Assembly (NCBI GenBank): GCA_025618425.1
Contig: CM046836.1
Location: forward strand, 10,329,004-10,393,003
Source: Heliocidaris tuberculata
Lineage: Eukaryota > Echinodermata > Echinoidea > Camarodonta > Echinometridae
Length of the DNA stretch: 64,000 bases
Direction of reading: 5' to 3'
Positions 32,401 to 39,803 of the stretch are shown one piece after another. Within the stretch, counting starts at the first letter, position 1, and the number at the start of each line of letters is the position of its first letter. The position numbers were made by a program, and so were the translations under genes. Below the pieces are notes generated by a model that was not told the DNA's origin, ran no database searches, and worked only from the letters and a program-made list of their open reading frames with translations.

Positions 32401-35340
32401 ACATAGCAAATTGTCTAGTGAACCGCTGCCTATGCAAGCCGCTGTAAATTGAAATCAGAAGGCTTTGCGATAAATTGACTTTCTTGATTTCTAAACATTT
32501 ACAACCAACATTGAGACTGCTCCTTTGTATCAAAATGGATAAGAAAATTCTCATTTAATCAAACATATCCTTGCGATTGAACAGGCATTATTTTACATGG
32601 AAAATACAAATGAGTACTCTTTCATTAATAAACGGAGGACTTAAGAGACCTATTACGTACTACGTATATTATATTTTTGAAGCTAATTGAGTGCTAACAG
32701 AGTTTTCAGAATTACCAAAACTCTTTTAGCTCATTTAACATCTGCGTGCACTACACAGGTGTGCATTGTAGCATATGCGCAACGTACCCCATGCCAACTA
32801 GAAATCGGCACTTACGTGAGTTTTCAGAATTTGCCAATTGAGCGCTAAGTGAGTTTCGGAATACCGCCCCTGGTCATTAACCTCAGACATGAAAAGGCAT
32901 TTGGAGAGCTGTGAAATATGTTTGTTCTGAAGAAAAATGGTGAGAATCCCTTGTACACTTTACAGAGTGAACTTTGAGGAGGTATTGACTATTGAGAAGA
33001 GGTGAAGTGAGCAGGAAACTGATTTTCAGTCTGAGGACTAAGCAGATGAGATATATTGGGCACTTGTTGTGGATGGAAAGGAGGATTTTAGAATTTGCCA
33101 CTGATAGGAGAGATCAAGGGAAAGAGGAGCAGAGGAAGGAAAAGAGGACTCACAGGATGGGTAGTCTGTGGAAATAGCTGGAGGAGAGAAGAGCGAAAGA
33201 CCGGGGGAGGAGCTGGAAGCACAGTCTTGAACAGAGAGTTGAATGAATGAATGAATGAATGAAAGAACTTTATTACCAAAAATTGATCACAATATAGTAT
33301 ACATTTGAAAAACAAATCTTTGGTAATAGGACACCACTAGATAGCAATACTGCTAGTAGGGTGTGGTGCCCTTGAGACAAATATGAATAATACACTTACA
33401 TTATAAATGGATTACATTACTTGTCAAAAGATTCTATGACATAAAATAGAGTAGCTACTATCTACACTAGACAGGTAAGATGGTCTTTACAATGGGTGTT
33501 GAATATACTCTTGTAATAAATGATCTTTTGCAGTTGTACAGAATGAATGGAAAGAGCATTTTCTTCTTGTTGAACGTTATGATTTTCAGAGTCAAGATAT
33601 GGCACGTGGAGAGAGAGCGAGAGAAGGTATCTGTACAAGTTTCAACGTTTGATTCCATTAGTCTAGCAGAAGCTTTTCACTTTGACTCATTTTAGTTGCC
33701 CAACAATTCATCTTGGCTGTCTCTGACAATAGCTAATGATGATCACTACATAGAAAGAATGGCATAATTTATAGCCCTTTGATACAAATACTAACATCTA
33801 AAAATATTGTTTTCTGTACTAGTTACAGATTGGAAGACCCCCCTGAGCTTGTGGCCATGCAGGACAAGAAATGGGAGCCCATGCTAGACTGGATCAACAA
33901 GAGATATGAAGTGAACATCACTTCCACCACCTCCATTGCTGGACCAGAGATACCTCAGGAGACCTACAGGATCCTGGAGCATCATCTGGAGACACACTCT
34001 GACTGGGCCCTGGTTGGTGAGTTTTTTGATGAACCTCAAACAGTTTGCAGTGTTTGGGACTGCACCTCTTTATTACACTGACTTACTTTGACTGGGCCTT
34101 GGTTGGTGAGTTAATTCATGGAGCTTACACAATTTTCAGTGTGTGGGACTCTGTGTCTTCTTATAATATTTACACACACTGACTAGGTTGTTTTTTGTAA
34201 GTCTATTCATGGAGCTTATACAGTTTTCAGTGTGCAGGACTCGGTCTCTCTTTATCACACAGACACTAGAAGACAGACAAAATGTAGAAAGGATAGAAGG
34301 AAAGGGAGAAGTAGAAGGAAGAAACAGATGATAGAAGGAAATGATGAAAATGAGAAGAAAATTAAGAAGAGATAGAGAAAGAAGAAGCAAACAAATGGAG
34401 ATGTAGAGGAAGAGGGGGATAAATGAGAAGTTAAATATTGCTGAGTACAAGGTATATTTGAATCTGTGTTTATTATCTTAGATTTGGACTGAACTTAATG
34501 TGAAGATTGGTTATGATTTCATTATTCCAAGCGTAGCTCCGTTTCTGCGCAAAGCATACCATAAGATAATTTTTAAAAGTTTGATTATGACCATCAATTG
34601 TTTTTTTTTATAGGCTACGAGAACGCAATTCAGTGTCTAAAATCTCTGGTACTAACCTTTGCCCTTATGGATAGAGAGATTACCGTGGAAGAGGCAGTCT
34701 CGTTATCAACACTGGAGACAGAGTTTCAGGTAAAACAGCCATAGTTCTAATTGGAGGAACATCCTTTTACAGTAAAGCATAATGTTTGGCACGCAGTGTT
34801 ATTTGGTATTGTGTGCATGTATTGTTGGACGTTTTGACCTCTAAAATGATGATTAATTCAAAATATTGCTGGTAATCATGTGTAATGAAAACCGCAAGCA
34901 AGATATTAGACTACAGAATGACATTGTTACTGTTACAAATGTATAGATAATAGTTATCAAGCAAATGTAAGAGAGCTTTACAGAGAAATTTCTAACGGAC
35001 TACCTTACAAGTTAATGGTCTCTCATGTGGAAGTAAAGTTAAGGAAAAAGTTAACACAGTGGATTTTTTGTCCTCCTCAAAATTTCCTTCTGTAATAACG
35101 ATTTCAAAATCTATCCAGCTCTACACATGCCTATTATACAGTTTACTGGTGTATACCTGCATATATCATATGAAGTTCTCCCATCTCTGTTTCTCTTCGC
35201 AGATTGGAAAATGGGGCAGTGTGGAGTGGGCGCATGACACAGAGTTCGCCGACTCCAAGGCCCGGGTGGCAGCTGCAGTGCTTTTTACACACTTAGTGAC
35301 AGAACACACAGAGACCATCCAAAAGTCAAGAACTCGTTGA
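23312..35340 (+). CDS. ATPAF2: ATP synthase mitochondrial F1 complex assembly factor 2 (ATP12 family)
   Basis: Chaperone that holds the F1 alpha subunit in the mitochondrial matrix until it assembles with beta. Six exons with consistent phases: 23312-23405, 29377-29570, 30575-30672, 33823-34016, 34614-34729, 35203-35340, giving 277 residues (human about 289). Residues 1-31 (MGLFCGSRHL...FFMRHYR) form a basic, acid-poor targeting peptide. The ATP12 domain follows: KKRFYKNVSITQ, FEINLDQRKLRTPSG, VATEWDTQ, LDNPTHRTKTQIIRA, YRLEDPPELV, and near the C-terminus KWGSVEWAHD, the family's W-G-x-x-E-W-x-H-D motif with its conserved Glu. The start was chosen because it gives the presequence and the phase-1 join to RFYKNV. 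Introns 1 and 2 are full of MITEs. The gene is convergent with DRC3, as in vertebrates. Confidence 0.95.
23830..24291. mobile_element. MITE with CTAGACTGAAAATTCTGTCTC ends, copy 1
   Basis: Left end CTAGACCGAAAATTCTGTCTC and right end GAGACAGAATTTTCAGTCTAG, each continuing inward with GGGTCGGCCCTCACTTAGAGACAG-like and TGCTGTGCAAAC blocks, so the inverted arms exceed 120 bp. A longer copy in opposite core orientation lies at 57880-58612. It lies in ATPAF2 intron 1. Confidence 0.8.
24311..24363. mobile_element. Half copy of the TAGCCTGGAAGG hairpin MITE
   Basis: TAGCCTGGAAGGCTCTTTGA, a poly-A run and AGCTGACGCTACTCTTCA match one arm of the element at 4187-4296; the second arm is missing. Confidence 0.7.
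24364..25396. other. ATPAF2 intron 1, nothing recognised
   Basis: AT-rich intron sequence with a C16 run at about 24701. No exon or element boundary identified. Confidence 0.4.
25401..25898. mobile_element. TTAA-flanked long-TIR MITE with CRE motifs
   Basis: TTAA (25397-25400, 25899-25902) frames AGGGAAAGTTCACCC...GGGATGAACTTTCCCT. The arms remain complementary for well over 100 bp (GAAGATTACTTGAGTTTAAA, AGAAAAATATT, TTTGACCGATTTTCATC-like). Each arm carries TGACGTCACATGCGAGCAGC (TGACGTCA at 25531-25538 and 25761-25768), a perfect CREB/ATF site. Confidence 0.85.
26130..26600. repeat. About 215-bp tandem repeat, first block
   Basis: Units contain CGCCACGTGAGGGCGCTGCT, AGCACAAAAA, CTTTTTCCTCCTTCAGTATA, CTACAAATCTGGAAAGTTTG, ATGAAAATGACATGGGTTTT and CACCCATCCCATCCCTAGA. 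Two and a partial copy here; the same units resume at 28105-28650 after about 1.5 kb. ORFs such as 26178-26432 are read-through of the repeat. Confidence 0.8.
26601..27400. repeat. About 120-bp GGTCAA-rich tandem repeat, diverged
   Basis: Two clear units (27130-27260 and 27270-27390) share CAGGTCAAGTTCGAA, AAGGTCAAAG, GTCATTGAACTTTCT, CAAAAAGCACT and AATCACAATAACTTTCTATG. A degenerate piece (GAGGTAGGATCACCAAATTT) lies at 26610. AGGTCAAAGGTCA at 27167-27179 is a perfect DR1 nuclear-receptor motif. Between 26650 and 27100 nothing is recognised. Confidence 0.65.
27583..27986 (+). mobile_element. TTAA-flanked MITE, CCCTTTCGAGACA ends, copy 1
   Basis: TTAA at 27579-27582 and 27987-27990 frames CCCTTTCGAGACAATTG...TGTCCTGAAAGGG. 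A second copy in the same orientation is at 38435-38842, matching along its whole length (CCACATTTTGTGGTTTGG, CCAGATGCATGAGTAGAA, GAACCATGTAG). Confidence 0.85.
28105..28650. repeat. About 215-bp tandem repeat, second block
   Basis: Further units of the 26130-26600 repeat (CCTTCAGTATACCTTTCTCT, GGAAAGTTTGGTGAAAA, GTGAGGGCGCTGCTAGCAC). About 2.5 copies, in the same orientation as the first block. Confidence 0.8.
28651..29376. other. End of ATPAF2 intron 1, nothing recognised
   Basis: AT-rich sequence ending in the exon 2 acceptor (CTTTTATCAACAG). No other feature seen. Confidence 0.4.
29377..29570 (+). CDS. ATPAF2: ATPAF2 exon 2
   Basis: Encodes KKRFYKNVSITQ through TPSGQPLVIPTESLA and VAVATEWDTQCDVIKQHSMHL, the start of the ATP12 domain. 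Donor TTG|GTAGGT, phase 0. Confidence 0.95.
29745..29990 (-). mobile_element. LINE fragment, RT C-terminal tail
   Basis: Minus-strand RRKRGRPTKTWIDN followed by KKQWTWMS resembles the G-R-P-x-x-x-W-x-D-x-x-x-x-W tail found at the C-terminus of RTE- and CR1-like reverse transcriptases. No RT core remains. It lies in ATPAF2 intron 2. Confidence 0.6.
30575..30672 (+). CDS. ATPAF2: ATPAF2 exon 3
   Basis: Encodes TALCNTVLDNPTHRTKTQII and RAMLHFLETDTL, matching the human TLCNTSLDNPTQRNKDQLIR segment. Acceptor ATACAG, donor TG|GTAAGT, phase 2. Confidence 0.95.
30804..31177 (+). mobile_element. TTAA-flanked MITE, AGTGTACCAATCACC ends, copy 1
   Basis: TTAA (30800-30803, 31178-31181) frames AGTGTACCAATCACC...GGTGATTGGAACCCT. 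An inverted copy lies at 36949-37303 and shares GACTCGTGAGTAGACTACT-like and CAGCTAGAAAGTATAAAATC blocks. A fragment of a related element follows near 31300-31380. Confidence 0.8.
31178..32175. other. ATPAF2 intron, nothing further recognised
   Basis: AT-rich; AGAGTGTATTAAAACATGC near 31313 looks like a fragment of the adjacent MITE family. No exon. Confidence 0.4.
32176..32873. mobile_element. Inverted-repeat element, CAGGGGCGGTATTC ends
   Basis: Left CTGGGGCAGTATTCTGAAAG with ATCACTTA, and right TAAGTGAGTTTCGGAATACC GCCCCTGG, are imperfect inverted repeats; CTGAAAGCTCACTTAGCACT and its complement also recur inside. About 700 bp, no coding capacity. ORF 32093-32452 reads through its left arm. 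Confidence 0.65.
32970..33264 (+). mobile_element. LINE 3' fragment with (GAAT)n tail
   Basis: Plus-strand LRTKQMRYIGHLLWMERRIL followed by a basic Glu/Lys/Arg tail resembles the K-x-x-Y-x-G-H-x-x-R-M segment of LINE reverse transcriptases. It ends in (GAAT)n at 33240-33264, as CR1/L2-type tails do. Confidence 0.55.
33265..33822. other. ATPAF2 intron 3, nothing recognised
   Basis: AT-rich intron ending in a TTTCTGTACTAG acceptor. Confidence 0.4.
33823..34016 (+). CDS. ATPAF2: ATPAF2 exon 4
   Basis: Encodes YRLEDPPELVAMQDKKWEPM, LDWINKRYEVNITSTTSIAG and the segment up to HSDWALV; aligns with the human CYRVEEPETL...WALQG region. Donor G|GTGAGT, phase 1. Confidence 0.95.
34017..34613. other. 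ATPAF2 intron 4
   Basis: Contains three degenerate direct copies of the exon 4 donor region (TGGGCCTTGGTTGGTGAGTT, 34098-34117; CTTACACAATTTTCAGTGTG; CTTATACAGTTTTCAGTGTG), so the splice-site region was locally duplicated. A purine-rich AGAAGG tract follows. Confidence 0.5.
34614..34729 (+). CDS. ATPAF2: ATPAF2 exon 5
   Basis: Encodes YENAIQCLKSLVLTFALMDR and EITVEEAVSLSTLETEFQ; aligns with human IEFVAAQLKSMVLTLGLID. Acceptor TTTTTTATAG, donor CAG|GTAAAA, phase 0. Confidence 0.95.
34730..35202. other. ATPAF2 intron 5, nothing recognised
   Basis: AT-rich intron with a good polypyrimidine tract before the TTCGCAG acceptor. Confidence 0.4.
35203..35340 (+). CDS. ATPAF2: ATPAF2 exon 6 (terminal)
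   Basis: Encodes IGKWGSVEWAHDTEFADSKA, RVAAAVLFTHLVTEH and a short tail, TGA at 35338-35340. Carries the conserved WGxxEWxHD motif. Confidence 0.97.
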   Translation: MGKWGSVEWAHDTEFADSKARVAAAVLFTHLVTEHTETIQKSRTR

Positions 35341-35953
35341 GAAGAGGTCAGAGTATGGACCTTCGACTAGGACAAAAGCTTTACCTCTGTGTGTAGAGGG
35401 TCAAAGATCAGAATGCTTGCCAAAAATGCTTCATTTGTATTAGGGGTGTGGTTATGCCTTACAGTACAGTGAAGTTCTGTGGAATGCGCTGGACCCTAAC
35501 TATAACCAATTTACCTGGGCTTGTGGATCCAGTGTGCCACTGATGCAAGTCAACTTCTTTTTTCTTCAAAACAGTGTATGAACCATTCTTAATCTCCTTC
35601 AACAGAAAACTTGCTCCCTGGCTCAGTATAGGAGTGAAAAAACTATCGTTACCAATTGACCGCATTGTCTACTAATGTCTGTTTTTGATCTCTGTTTGGA
35701 TTGTCCTACTGATGATGATGATGATGTGATGATGATGATGTGATGATGATGATGATGTCTTAAGAGATTATTTCTTCCATGGCCTGGAAGATGAGAAGAC
35801 TCCATTACCATCAAGTTCATTGAAGATGCTTGGTTTATCTGCCTGTGGTCAAAGGGAGTTTTAGAGTGTGACATTGACTGTACATGGACTATGATATTAT
35901 AGCTTCTCCTAATGACCCAAAATTTGGAGTGGAGCTTATGCAATATAACCATA

Positions 35954-36141
35954 CCTGCCAACTGTCCCCATTTAGCAGGGACAATCCCGATTTTTGGTAA
36001 AAGAAAGAGCCACTTCTACTACTGTGTCCCTATTTTTGTAAGAATTTGTCTGTAGTAATGTATAGGAAACTCAGAAATGTCCTGATTTTCAGCCTCTGCC
36101 TTGTCATTTGTCCCTATTTCTTGGGTTTCAGGGTTGGCAGG
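35954..36141. mobile_element. MITE with CCTGCCAAC ends
   Basis: CCTGCCAACTGTCCC...GGGTTGGCAGG inverted ends, with inner GGGACAATCCCGATTTT pairing imperfectly with AAATGTCCTGATTTTC-like sequence. About 188 bp, in the presumed 3' UTR. Confidence 0.55.
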
Positions 36142-36469
36142 TCTGTATAACAAGTAGTAATGTATGCAAGGTGGAGTTTGTCTTTACAGATGCTGTCATA
36201 CTTAACAGGTTAATTAATAAAAAATCAACAAAGGTTTGTAGAAGACATACATTGCAGGTCTCTTTCATCATGTTTCAGCTTTGCTCATGCGTAACATCTC
36301 GTATGTTGTCTGCTGCCTGAATGGAGAATGGGCTGACCTTGTTTTTTTTTTTTTTAACTAGGCTGTATGCTGTTGTAATTAGAGAAAGAGAAAAGAGATG
36401 ACAAGCAAATCAAATCACCATATGTATGAAACATATGTATGGAGGGGGGGGGGGTGGTTTCGCCCCACA

Positions 36470-36470
<1 letters not shown>

Positions 36471-36503
<33 letters not shown>
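36471..36503. repeat. Uninterrupted C33 tract
   Basis: 33 consecutive cytosines, with an 11-12 G run 20 bp upstream at 36443. Able to form i-motif or G-quadruplex structures; the length is likely assembly-uncertain. Confidence 0.9.
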
Positions 36504-36504
<1 letters not shown>

Positions 36505-36948
36505 TCCCGTTCAGTAAGGGTTAAAGAATTCTCAATACTGTCCCATCTTGTATTGTCATTGATAAACGTCTTACAGTTTTTTAGTGAAATAAATGAATAA
36601 AAGGCTCAAGTCTTACAAGACACATTTTATGTTCATTTACCAGTTTAATATTTAGTTAGTGGTAGATATGGATCATCAAAGATTCTGAACTGTGGAAGCA
36701 CATACCGGGAGAAGATTGGGGAAGGAGAATGAGAGGGAAAGAGATGTTTTTTAATCTTTAATAGTATGAAACGTCTTTAACAGTGCAGTGAGAGCCAGTA
36801 GCAGGAGATAATATAGGAAGGAGAAAGGAGGAGACACAGGAAGGAGAAAAAGAGGAAAGAATTTACATTTAAGCTTAGTTTTTTTTTCATAAGGATAGTG
36901 GAAGAAGTTAAAGGAGAATGACATATTAAATAGAGAAATAGAAATTAA

Positions 36949-37303
36949 AGGGTACCATTCACTGAAAAAATATTTTGCTCTCTATGTTAGAGGTTCAATC
37001 TTACTTTATTTTATTAAAAATATGGGCTTCAAATACTAATTCTATAAATTTTAATTACACTCTATAAGCATAAAAGCGACTAGTGAGTAGACTACTCGAC
37101 GCAAGCGTAAGCTCATGCCGAGATAAGGGCTCGCGCAGAACTAAACCTGGAGTTTTGGTTCCACGCAAGCATTTTCATGATATCCTCCATTTCCTTCATA
37201 CTCCTTAACTGTTGACCTATAGATTGCCAGATAAAGTTCGTTGAGGTTGATTTTATTCTTTCTAGCTGTACACAATTTATTTTTTTCAAGTGATTGGTAC
37301 ACT
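36949..37303 (-). mobile_element. TTAA-flanked MITE, inverted copy 2 of 30804-31177
   Basis: TTAA at 36945-36948 and 37304-37307; ends AGGGTACCATTCAC and GTGATTGGTACACT. Matches the reverse complement of the copy in ATPAF2 intron 3. Short ORFs here (37113-37353) are within the element. Confidence 0.8.
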
Positions 37304-37307
37304 TTAA

Positions 37308-38434
37308 GCTCAATTCTAATTTTAAGTTGGATATCAAGCATCTCAACAGTCAAAGCTCACAGTGGAAGAAGACAGGTGGAGAAGAGAGGGACAGAGGAAG
37401 GAGAGAGAGGGGAAAAGAGAAAGCAATGAGAGGAGCGAAGAGAAGGAAAAAGAACAAGGGTTGGCATGAGGTAAAGAAAGCTAGGTATACAAAAATAATA
37501 TACTAGGACAGTGAGGCAAGGAGAAAAACAAGAACCCTACAACAGGATGAGTCTAGAATATAATTATTTCAAATGTACTGGTAGTTCTTGTGGAAATGGA
37601 TACTCTAACTTCATGCTAGGTGCCATGATATAGAGAGATCATACAACACTCCACAGTCATATATCATTGCTGTTCAGTCATACATGTATTTTTACAATAG
37701 ACAAATTTATTTATACCATAATATACAGTGGTCCAAATTGGAATAGACGATATGAAAATCTATATACAAGGCTAGCTGTTATAGATAAAAGCATTCAAAA
37801 ATTTACATATTTACATCTACATGTAGTAAACAATTCCATTCCTTTTGAACAAAATGACTGAACCACTCGCAATGTGGACATGGCTTTTATTAATTTTTTT
37901 CAGATAGGTAATTTGCATTATCTACACTGGAAAAAATAATTTCTTTTGAAGACTTGCTAAATTTAATCGTAACCTCCCTAACTATATAGGAATAGAATAA
38001 TAAAGGGTAATTAGTTTGAGGTCCAATCAAAACCTTTGGATGACGTCCTTGAATTATGTGTCACTCGCCTCATGACATGTAGTCTAAATATCCCCTTTTT
38101 TTTTTAGCTGGAAAATAAAATTTTATCTACATGTCAGTACATACATGTATGTCAACCAAATGACACTTTAAATTCAAGTTACTGAATTCTAAGCCACAAG
38201 CAGTGCAAACTGATGCTTTTGTGCAGAATGCGTAAAAGCAATATAGATTTTATACTAATGCTGATGTACAGTTATTTCAGATTCTCACACTTTCAGTGAA
38301 ATCCAACAGTTGATTCATTATTAGGATGTAACACTGAAAGTTATTATTCACCAAAATCACAAATTGCTCATAGAAAATATGTAGTTTGACACGAGTTTGT
38401 CTATGTATGTTAATGTGTACTCCCTTGACATTAG
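37308..38434. other. Intergenic ATPAF2-DRC3, nothing recognised
   Basis: A purine-rich stretch (37360-37450), then AT-rich sequence. No exon or element end identified. Confidence 0.4.
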
Positions 38435-38842
38435 CCCTTTCAAGACAATTGACCACATTTTGTGGTTTGGCTCAATAACTTTTGATTCAGAGCTCTAGAA
38501 AATATACCAGATGCATGAGTAGAAAGAGCAAAAATTTCTGCACACACTAATGTATTTTTGTTTCATGACCATATTGCATTTGATGCCAGGAATTTTTAAA
38601 ACAAGAATAGGCTTTAAAATCTTTAAATTGGCAACACATTGAGATGTCAAAATCACTGTTTTATCATCAAAATTGGCAGTTTTTTTCAACTTTTCGACAA
38701 CATCTCTAACCATGTATATTGTTTTCAAAGACATTACACCTTATTAGAACCATGTAGCACTAAAAGATAAATACTACTGTTGCCAATTTGAAGAACAGAA
38801 TGTGATTAATTTAGTCCTTAAATAATTCCTGTCCTGAAAGGG
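38435..38842 (+). mobile_element. TTAA-type MITE, copy 2 of 27583-27986
   Basis: Left flank is TTAG (decayed TTAA) at 38431-38434, right TTAA at 38843-38846; ends CCCTTTCAAGACA and TGTCCTGAAAGGG. Full-length match to copy 1, same orientation. Confidence 0.85.
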
Positions 38843-38846
38843 TTAA

Positions 38847-39217
38847 ATAAGCAATCAACAGTAGCCTGATTTTAAATCTAAAAATGTATTAAAACTTTTC
38901 TTCAAATTTGTTTTTATCAACTCTTTCAAGACAAAGTCAGCAAGAAAAAATTTTCATTTACCGGTTTCCATGCATAAATGAATTTAGTTGTCAAGTTAGG
39001 CAAACCTCTGGCAAATAATTTGTTGTTGACAAGAGCAACATTTGTCTCACTATGGTCCTATTGCATTGACATTGCCAATGAATCCAACTTATAATAAAAC
39101 ATGTTAATGCAAATTTCAAGTATAGGCCATATATAAATCAACCAGATATACAATGGAGAATTGATTTAAACATGAAAAGAAAGACAAATTTTAGTGTGAA
39201 ATTCCAGGTCTTAAATA
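38847..39217. other. Intergenic, nothing recognised
   Basis: AT-rich sequence in the 3' flank of DRC3. No supported feature. Confidence 0.4.
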
Positions 39218-39390
39218 CAGTTAACTTTGCATAAGTCGAATCTGTTGGGACCACAGAAAATAGTTCGACTTATGCAAAATTCAACTTAGGAAATGTAAAT
39301 AACACATGTTTTGCACAGTTTGGTCAAAAAAATTGATTCCACTTAGGGAAAATTCGACTTATGTGACTTCGAGTTATGCAAGGTTAACTG
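39218..39390. mobile_element. TA-flanked palindromic MITE (173 bp)
   Basis: TA at 39216-39217 and 39391-39392; ends CAGTTAACTTTGCATAAGTC and its near complement GAGTTATGCAAGGTTAACTG. Repeated TTCGACTTATG blocks inside. Typical Tc1/mariner-type MITE. Confidence 0.8.
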
Positions 39391-39557
39391 TACTTATAAC
39401 CAGAGGAGCAAAATTGAAAATATGACAGCTATTGTAAGGGCTCCTTGCTCTAAGCCCGCACACCCCAAGGCAATAAGCCCTGCTTAAATCATCCAAGTCT
39501 TCCACAATAATCTTCCACCATCCAAAGTCCAGCTCATACAGTTCCATCTACCACTTC

Positions 39558-39803
39558 TCACATCGCGTTGGGCAGTTCCATGTTCTCGATGTCGTCCTTG
39601 AGATGGTCGATGAAGTTGTTGATCTCCTTGACGCGATCACGGTTCCTGGTCACCTCCTCCTCGTTATGGATGCGCTCCATGAGACCACCGAGCCAGCCAT
39701 TGGCGCGCTGGATGATGTCATCCTCTCGGTTGTCAATCTTGAGGAGATGGACGTCGTGGGAGGCGCTCACGGCGTTGGTGATGGTGTCCTTATCAACCAA
39801 GAG
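39558..39803 (-). CDS. DRC3: DRC3 exon 11 (terminal)
   Basis: Acceptor CCTCTGTAG. Encodes LVDKDTITNAVSASHDVHLL, KIDNREDDIIQRANGWL and the C-terminal coiled coil, stop at 39558-39560. The first 40 bases and the acceptor are repeated upstream as decoys. Confidence 0.97.
   Translation of the reverse strand, partial: LLVDKDTITNAVSASHDVHLLKIDNREDDIIQRANGWLGGLMERIHNEEEVTRNRDRVKEINNFIDHLKDDIENMELPNAM

Larger units (their letters stand above)
35341..36601 (+). other. Probable ATPAF2 3' UTR
   Basis: Follows the stop codon with no further coding signal. Holds (GATGAT)n at 35716-35757, an element at 35954-36141, a C33 tract at 36471-36503, and two AATAAA hexamers at 36588-36593 and 36596-36601 that could end the transcript. 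Confidence 0.35.

Noticed and set aside
33459..33695. ORFs on both strands in ATPAF2 intron 3
   Set aside because: Between exons 3 and 4 of a complete ATPAF2 model, no splice signals or domain.
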